From the NCBI RefSeq assembly GCF_003217775.1, contig NZ_QJVJ01000002.1, positions 248,001 to 312,000 on the forward strand: DNA of 64,000 nt. Reading direction: 5' to 3'. Positions 59,896-64,000 of this stretch are shown here, piece after piece (the stretch's first letter is position 1; every line of letters starts with the position of its first letter). The DNA comes from Paenibacillus flagellatus. GTDB lineage: Bacteria; Bacillota; Bacilli; Paenibacillales; NBRC-103111. The notes below the pieces were generated by a model, which saw nothing but the letters and a program-made list of their open reading frames with translations, made no database searches and was not told the origin of the DNA. Made by a program: the position numbers and the translations under genes.

Positions 59896-62052
59896 ATGCT
59901 GTGGAAAACCATCGTCGCTATGGTTCGGTCGTCTCCGTTATGGTTGTTCCTCATCGTCCTGGGTGCGATTATCGACATCGCGTTCCGGTACTTGTCCTCG
60001 CTCAGCTATCGATATTTGATCGATCTCGCCCTGCTGCCCCGCGACGGGAAAGCTTTGGCGATCATCATCGGCGCCCTGCTGGTGCTGGGCTCGATCAACG
60101 TACTGGCGGGGTTGGCCGGCGATTACGCCAAAGCCCGGCTCGGCTCGACCTTCCTGTTCGACTATCGCCTCCGGCTGTTCGAGCATATGCAGCGGCAGTC
60201 GCAGCGGTTTTACGAGCGATTCGGAGTCGGCGAGCTTCTCGCCCGATATACCGACGATATTCCCTCCATCCAGTCGGCCGTGCTTTCGATCGTGACCACG
60301 GGATTTCTGTCCGTCGCGAGCGTCGTCGCCGGACTGTCCATCCTGTTCGCGATGGAATGGAGGCTGACCTTGATCGTCGCCGCCGGCTCCGCTCTCCTGT
60401 TCGTGCCGTATCGGATGCTCAAATCCCGTTCGGTTGCGCTCGGCCGCGACTATTACCGGCATCTGGACCGGTTCAACGAAACGATCGACGAAAATGTGAA
60501 AGCGTACCGCGTCGTTCGCGCGTTCGATCTGCGCCGCAGCATGCGGGAGAAAGTCGAAGAAAATCTTCGCGCGATGCTCTCCGTCGGCGTTCGGAGACAA
60601 TTCGCGAATTCGAATTTGACCCGGCTGCCGATGCTCGCCGTCTCGATTTTGACGGCGGTCATTCTAGCCTGCGGCAGTTACTTGACGTTCGAAGGGAGTC
60701 TTACGATCGGTGAATTTATCGCATACAACTCCGTTTTTTTTACGGTCGGCACGTCGATGTTCGGGGCGGCGTCCGTCCTTCCTTACGCGCTGTCGGCCCG
60801 CACGAGCTTGGAGCGCTTGCGGCAGGCGATGGACTGGGAGCCCGACGTGATCGAGCGGGATGGAAGCGAGCTTCCGCCGGTCCGTGCGGAAGTGTCGCTG
60901 CGCGACGTGACGTTCGCCTATACGCCCGGCGAGCCGGTGCTGCACCGCTTGAATCTCGCGGTCCCGATCGGAGGCTTAACGTCGATCGTCGGACCGAGCG
61001 GCTCCGGCAAAAGCACGGTGCTCCAGCTGCTCATGCGGTTCGCCGATCCGCAGAGCGGAGCGGTCACGTACGACGGGCACGATCTCAAGGAGGTGCGGTA
61101 CGATTCCCTGCTTCGGCAAATCGGGGTCGTCTTCCAAGATTCCGTCCTGTTCCACGCCTCGGTCCGGGATAACATCCGCGTAGGCAAGCCGGACGCGAGC
61201 GAGGCGGATATCGTCGAAGCCGCGCGGGCGGCGGGCATTCACGAGACGATCGTCGGATTCCGCGACGGCTACGATACGTTTGTCCGCCAATACGGGGACA
61301 GTCTGTCCGGCGGCCAGCGGCAGCGGATCGCGCTTGCCCGGGCGCTGCTGCGCAAGCCGCGCATTCTGTTTCTGGACGAAGCGACGTCCGCCCTGGATCC
61401 CGATACCGAGCGATCCGTAAACGAGACGATTGTAGCGCTGGGGCGCGACATGGCGATCGTGTCGGTCACGCACCGGCTCGCTTACGCCGCGCTGTCCGAC
61501 CGCATCGTCGTCCTCGATCGCGGGACGGTGGTGGAGTCGGGGACGCACGAACAGCTGCTGGAGCGAGACGGACCGTACCGCCTCATGTGGGAGAAGCAGC
61601 AAGGATTCCAGATGGTCCATGGCGGCGGTAGCGCCCGCGTGCAGTCGGACCGTCTGCGCCGGCTCCCGTTCTTTCGCGGCATCGGCTCGGAAGCGCTCGA
61701 GGAATTGTCCGGCCTCTTCGTGACGGAGAAATTCGACGCCGGCGCGACCGTGGTTGAGCAAGGCGATCAAGGGGATAAATTTTATTTGATCGCGCGAGGC
61801 AAAGTCGAGGTATGGATTACGGCGGCAACGGGCGAACGCCGCAAGGCGGCGACACTGGAGGACGGCGATCATTTCGGGGAAATTGCGCTCATGCAGCATA
61901 TCCCTCGAACGGCCACTGTCGTCACGGCGGCGCCGAGCTGGTTCCTGTCGCTGTCGTACGACCGGTTCCATCCGCTTCTGCTTCGCTATCCCGCCATCCG
62001 GGAAGAGCTTGAAGCGACATTAAGATCGCGAATGCAAAGGAGAGATAGCTGA
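59896..62052 (+). CDS. ABC exporter (fused membrane and ATPase domains) with C-terminal cyclic-nucleotide-binding domain
   Basis: A 718-residue half-transporter. The six-helix exporter membrane domain is ~15-310. The ATPase has Walker A GPSGSGKST at ~365-373, signature LSGGQRQR at ~469-476 and Walker B ILFLDEATSALD. A CAP/PKA-type cyclic-nucleotide-binding domain is at ~588-712. Its phosphate-binding cassette FGEIALMQHIPRTATV keeps the Gly-Glu and Arg-Thr-Ala positions that bind the nucleotide in relatives. No peptidase C39 domain is present. I chose ATG 59896, with AAAGGAGA 11 bases upstream; an in-frame ATG at 59776 has no such site. The stop overlaps the next gene by one base (TGATG). The exported substrate is unknown; a small peptide is encoded close by. 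Confidence 0.88.
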   Translation: MLWKTIVAMVRSSPLWLFLIVLGAIIDIAFRYLSSLSYRYLIDLALLPRDGKALAIIIGALLVLGSINVLAGLAGDYAKARLGSTFLFDYRLRLFEHMQRQSQRFYERFGVGELLARYTDDIPSIQSAVLSIVTTGFLSVASVVAGLSILFAMEWRLTLIVAAGSALLFVPYRMLKSRSVALGRDYYRHLDRFNETIDENVKAYRVVRAFDLRRSMREKVEENLRAMLSVGVRRQFANSNLTRLPMLAVSILTAVILACGSYLTFEGSLTIGEFIAYNSVFFTVGTSMFGAASVLPYALSARTSLERLRQAMDWEPDVIERDGSELPPVRAEVSLRDVTFAYTPGEPVLHRLNLAVPIGGLTSIVGPSGSGKSTVLQLLMRFADPQSGAVTYDGHDLKEVRYDSLLRQIGVVFQDSVLFHASVRDNIRVGKPDASEADIVEAARAAGIHETIVGFRDGYDTFVRQYGDSLSGGQRQRIALARALLRKPRILFLDEATSALDPDTERSVNETIVALGRDMAIVSVTHRLAYAALSDRIVVLDRGTVVESGTHEQLLERDGPYRLMWEKQQGFQMVHGGGSARVQSDRLRRLPFFRGIGSEALEELSGLFVTEKFDAGATVVEQGDQGDKFYLIARGKVEVWITAATGERRKAATLEDGDHFGEIALMQHIPRTATVVTAAPSWFLSLSYDRFHPLLLRYPAIREELEATLRSRMQRRDS

Positions 62053-62558
62053 TGCTGCACTGGATGACCGCCGGCACGGAGCAGATGAAGGAGGACGGCG
62101 TTCTGTTCATTTGCCGACACGCGAACGACTTGGGGCTCCCGTACAAGTGGAGTACGACCATGAATTTTTTGTATACCACCCTTTACGACTCCGGCCTCAT
62201 GATTGCCCGGGATGAGCATGGCGACGTCCGGGGCGTACTGGCATACACGTACGGGACCGGAATGGACAAAGGGGCGGATCGGACCCGGATCGAAGTGGTC
62301 CTGCTTTACCTGGAGGCCGATTTCCGCCTAGGAACGAATTTCGTACAGGCGATGCAGGCGATGGTCGAGCGCGAGAGCGAACTGTCCGAGCCGATTCGCG
62401 AGGTGGAGTTCTATTGCGCCCCGACGGATGTCCGCAGAAGGCTGTTCGGCAAAATCGCCACCTGCCGCGGAACGAAAGTTCATTCCTGCGGCCCTCTCGA
62501 TTTCTACGTCACCACGCCCGATCGAATTCGGGGCTATCTCGCTCGGATCGCAAAGTAA
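62052..62558 (+). CDS. GNAT-like protein, paralogue of the gene at 62863
   Basis: A 168-residue cytoplasmic protein whose pattern fits a GNAT-type acyltransferase fold: strands LMIARDEHGDVRGVLAY and TRIEVVLLYLEADF, a helix GTNFVQAMQAMVERE, then REVEFYCAP and DFYVTTPDRIRGYLARI. The acyl-CoA loop (Q/RxxGxG/A) is degenerate, at FRLGTNF. It overlaps the exporter stop codon by one base and has AAGGAGA upstream, so it is translationally coupled to the transporter. It is similar along its length to the protein 300 bases downstream. Family and reaction are not certain. Confidence 0.65.
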   Translation: MLHWMTAGTEQMKEDGVLFICRHANDLGLPYKWSTTMNFLYTTLYDSGLMIARDEHGDVRGVLAYTYGTGMDKGADRTRIEVVLLYLEADFRLGTNFVQAMQAMVERESELSEPIREVEFYCAPTDVRRRLFGKIATCRGTKVHSCGPLDFYVTTPDRIRGYLARIAK

Positions 62559-62581
62559 TCCGGGGGCATTCCTTGCAGAAG

Positions 62582-62605
62582 GAAGACGCAAAGGGAGGCG
62601 TCTTC
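62582..62605. repeat. Perfect 8-base hairpin after the first GNAT-like gene
   Basis: GAAGACGC (62582-62589) and GCGTCTTC (62598-62605) with eight bases between. It has no T-tract on the plus strand; it may protect the 3' end of the exporter/GNAT transcript. Confidence 0.5.
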
Positions 62606-62615
62606 GCGCCATGCG

Positions 62616-62639
62616 GAAAAAGACCGGCATCGCTGCCGG
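62616..62639 (-). terminator. Terminator of the 26-codon minus-strand gene
   Basis: Read on the minus strand, TGCCGGC... folds as CCGGCA/TGCCGG with a four-base loop and runs into TCTTTTT (62617-62621). It is 34 bases after the stop codon of the small gene. Confidence 0.7.
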
Positions 62640-62672
62640 CCTCCTTACGGTCCGCTTGCCTGGCGACGAGCT

Positions 62673-62753
62673 TTACGACCGGTCGATCGTTCCGTCATCG
62701 CGTCTAGGAATTAAGTCTGGAGCAGCGGGCATATTGCACCCGGATTGTCCCAT
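62673..62753 (-). CDS. 26-residue peptide gene between two GNAT-like genes
   Basis: A complete minus-strand gene of 26 codons starting MGQSGCNMPAAPD and ending DGTIDRS before TAA. An ideal AAGGAGG lies eight bases before the ATG. Upstream is TTGTTA-N17-TATAGT (62813-62785) giving a ~25-base leader, and a terminator follows at 62639-62616. The peptide is hydrophilic, with one Cys (residue 6), a Pro-rich middle and Arg/Asp near the end, and has no signal peptide or membrane segment. Its location between paralogous acyltransferase-like genes and beside an ABC exporter suggests an exported or modified peptide, which is inference. I know of no described homologue. Confidence 0.6.
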   Translation of the reverse strand: MGQSGCNMPAAPDLIPRRDDGTIDRS

Positions 62754-62784
62754 ATCGCTCACCTCCTTCTGCAAATTCAATTTC

Positions 62785-62813
62785 ACTATAAGCGAATAGA
62801 CTAGAAATAACAA
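62785..62813 (-). promoter_or_regulatory. Promoter of the 26-codon gene
   Basis: On the minus strand TTGTTA (62813-62808) and TATAGT (62790-62785) are spaced exactly 17 bases. The region is strongly AT-rich and also lies upstream of the divergent second GNAT-like gene. Confidence 0.7.
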
Positions 62814-62862
62814 GAAGAAATTCAAAATATTTCAATAAAAGGATAATAGGTGGTGGTTTCGC

Positions 62863-63369
62863 GTGATTCGATTCGAAGTTTGCACGACAACCGCGCAGTG
62901 GGGACGGTTTACCGATTTTTATATCCGGCATCGAACCCGCATTATTCCCTTTTATCGAGTCGGTCTTGCCGTGAAAGACGTAAGGGACTATATGACGGAA
63001 GGCCGGGCGGCCCTCATCCTGAACGAGAACGATTGGGTCGTCGGAATCGGAAGCTTCGTTCTCGGTTTGCAAGAGGATGGGTACAAGGACAAAAACATCG
63101 CGGTACTGGGCAACAGCTTCTTCGTCGAGGAATACCGGAATAACCGGACGTTCGTGCGAGGATTGCAGAAGCTGGCCGAGCAGATCGAGGATGCGAACCC
63201 GCACGTGCGGGAGGTCCGAATTCCTACGGCCGCGGATAACGATTACACGAACCGGCTTTATCGCAAAATGGCGGCCAAGCTCCATACGTACGATTCGAGC
63301 TACGGGAAGGTAAACGTCTACGCGACGTCTTTTCGCGAGTATAAGCAGTTTTGCTCCCGATTTTCGTAA
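62863..63369 (+). CDS. GNAT-like protein, paralogue of the gene at 62052
   Basis: A 168-residue protein of the same length and pattern as the gene at 62052. Equivalent blocks are AALILNENDWVVGIGSFV, NSFFVEEYRNNRTFVRGLQK, REVRIPTAADNDYTNRLY and VNVYATSFREYKQF. The acyl-CoA loop position reads YRNNRTF, again degenerate. It starts with GTG behind AGGTGGTGG. It is divergent from the 26-codon gene, sharing an AT-rich promoter region, and it may be transcribed separately from the exporter. Whether it is an acetyltransferase or another enzyme on the same fold cannot be settled here. Confidence 0.65.
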   Translation: MIRFEVCTTTAQWGRFTDFYIRHRTRIIPFYRVGLAVKDVRDYMTEGRAALILNENDWVVGIGSFVLGLQEDGYKDKNIAVLGNSFFVEEYRNNRTFVRGLQKLAEQIEDANPHVREVRIPTAADNDYTNRLYRKMAAKLHTYDSSYGKVNVYATSFREYKQFCSRFS

Positions 63370-63498
63370 ATGGACTCAGACGGTTTCGAAAGCTTCACCC
63401 GATTTTTTCGCCAATGGTTATTGACGGATAGGGTGCGCTTGGAAGTATGCTGGAAGGGCGAGCGGAACTTACGCTCCCGAAAGCGGTGTAATGGAACG

Positions 63499-64000
63499 AT
63501 GAAGACTGGATGGCGGAAATGGCTGGCCTTGCTGCTCGGGCTCGCGGTCATCGCGGGCGCCGGGGGATGGGTGTTCGCCGACACGAAGCGAGCCGAACGG
63601 GATCCGCGGGCCGTCGACGGCGTGCTCGACTTGACGCAGCGGCCCATGCACGAAAACGGCCCCGTCCGGCTGAACGGACGATGGGCATTTTATTGGAACG
63701 AGCTGCTTCCCGCAGCCGAAGGCGGCTCGGAGAGCAGGACGCAGCCGATATTCGCCGAAGTTCCGGGCGAATGGGGCGAGCTCGGATTGCCGGGACGCGG
63801 GTACGCCACCTATCGGCTTGTCGTCCTTACGCAAGGAGACGCCGGTACGCTCTCGCTGCATATTCCCGCAATCGCTCCGGCTTACCGGATTCTGGTCGAC
63901 GGCCGCGTCATCGCGGAGACCGGCGTCGTCTCGTCCGACAGGACGGCCGTACGGGCCGCCTACCGGCCGCAAACCGTTTCGTTCGAGCCGGCGGGGCCGT
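63499..64000 (+). CDS. 7TMR-DISM-type sensor protein, cut by window end
   Basis: The first ~167 residues of a larger membrane sensor. A signal/anchor segment (WLALLLGLAVIAGAGGWVF, ~8-26) is followed by an extracellular beta domain with LDLTQRPMHENGPVRLNGRW, AFYWNELL, VPGEWGELGLPGRGYATYRL and LSLHIPAIAPAYRILVDG. These are the usual blocks of the 7TMR-DISM extracellular domain found in Bacillales histidine kinases. Seven helices and a kinase or cyclase output should lie beyond the window. The frame is open back to 63370, but the hydrophobic start and family length favour 63499, despite a weak ribosome-binding site. Confidence 0.75.
   Translation, partial: MKTGWRKWLALLLGLAVIAGAGGWVFADTKRAERDPRAVDGVLDLTQRPMHENGPVRLNGRWAFYWNELLPAAEGGSESRTQPIFAEVPGEWGELGLPGRGYATYRLVVLTQGDAGTLSLHIPAIAPAYRILVDGRVIAETGVVSSDRTAVRAAYRPQTVSFEPAGP

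Noticed and set aside
63370-63498. Upstream extension of the final sensor gene to ATG 63370
   Set aside because: The frame is open, but the extra 43 residues are charged and would precede the signal-anchor segment, which normally starts these proteins.
1-64000. CRISPR arrays, rRNA, tRNA genes and prophage modules
   Set aside because: No regularly spaced repeats, conserved rRNA stretches, tRNA cloverleaf with T-loop GTTCGAATC or phage structural genes were seen; only one insertion sequence is present.

Overview
The window is GC-rich Firmicute DNA, most likely from a member of the Paenibacillaceae (Paenibacillus or Cohnella type). Ribosome-binding sites are strong and GGAGG-like, with many GTG and TTG starts. 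There are two LplB/YtcP/lipoprotein CUT1 sugar importers with AraC-type regulators, CcpA-like cre sites, and a WapA/RHS locus. I see no rRNA, tRNA or CRISPR array. These calls come from reading the sequence only, without database searches.

Layout. 1-6.5 kb: the end of a MarR regulator behind its nitroreductase, a four-gene ECF vitamin/metal-type importer (EcfA1-EcfA2-EcfT plus a candidate S component), and a LysR regulator divergent from a DinB-like and a SnoaL-like gene. 6.8-10.5 kb: a DEAD-box helicase, a CapA-like protein and a fumarylacetoacetase-family enzyme. 10.8-19.2 kb: a first sugar locus with an unrecognised large predicted carbohydrate-active enzyme, a membrane AraC sensor-regulator, a solute-binding lipoprotein and two permeases. 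19.2-24.7 kb: a DinB protein, an HD-GYP c-di-GMP phosphodiesterase and a NarL-type two-component system divergent from a membrane protein. 24.8-27.7 kb: a membrane-anchored protein, an AraC/GyrI regulator and an alpha/beta hydrolase.

27.8-38.9 kb is accessory: a secreted DNRLRE/fibronectin-like protein ending in YD repeats, then a 2017-residue RHS protein (discoidin domain, RHS core, pretoxin HINT domain). Its last ~100 residues look like a barnase-type RNase, and the next gene ends in a barstar-like domain, so this reads as a toxin-immunity pair. A broken IS256-family element follows, inserted in the T-tract of the immunity gene's terminator. 39.3-46.2 kb: an HtrA-like protease, a LacI-FAD oxidoreductase pair, a decayed Nudix gene, an arylamine N-acetyltransferase with a small membrane protein, and an AraC regulator. 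46.3-56.7 kb: a second sugar locus (GH110-like beta-helix glycosidase, two permeases, binding lipoprotein, HAD and PhnP-like hydrolases, and a lamin-tail/PHP secreted protein).

56.9-64 kb: an alpha/beta hydrolase, a DUF92 protein, a Cof-type HAD, and then the most unusual locus. It has a candidate short transcript with its own promoter and terminator, an ABC exporter fused to an intact-looking cyclic-nucleotide-binding domain, and two mutually similar 168-residue GNAT-like proteins. Between these two lies a 26-codon gene on the opposite strand with a complete promoter, Shine-Dalgarno and terminator. The window ends inside a 7TMR-DISM-type sensor gene.
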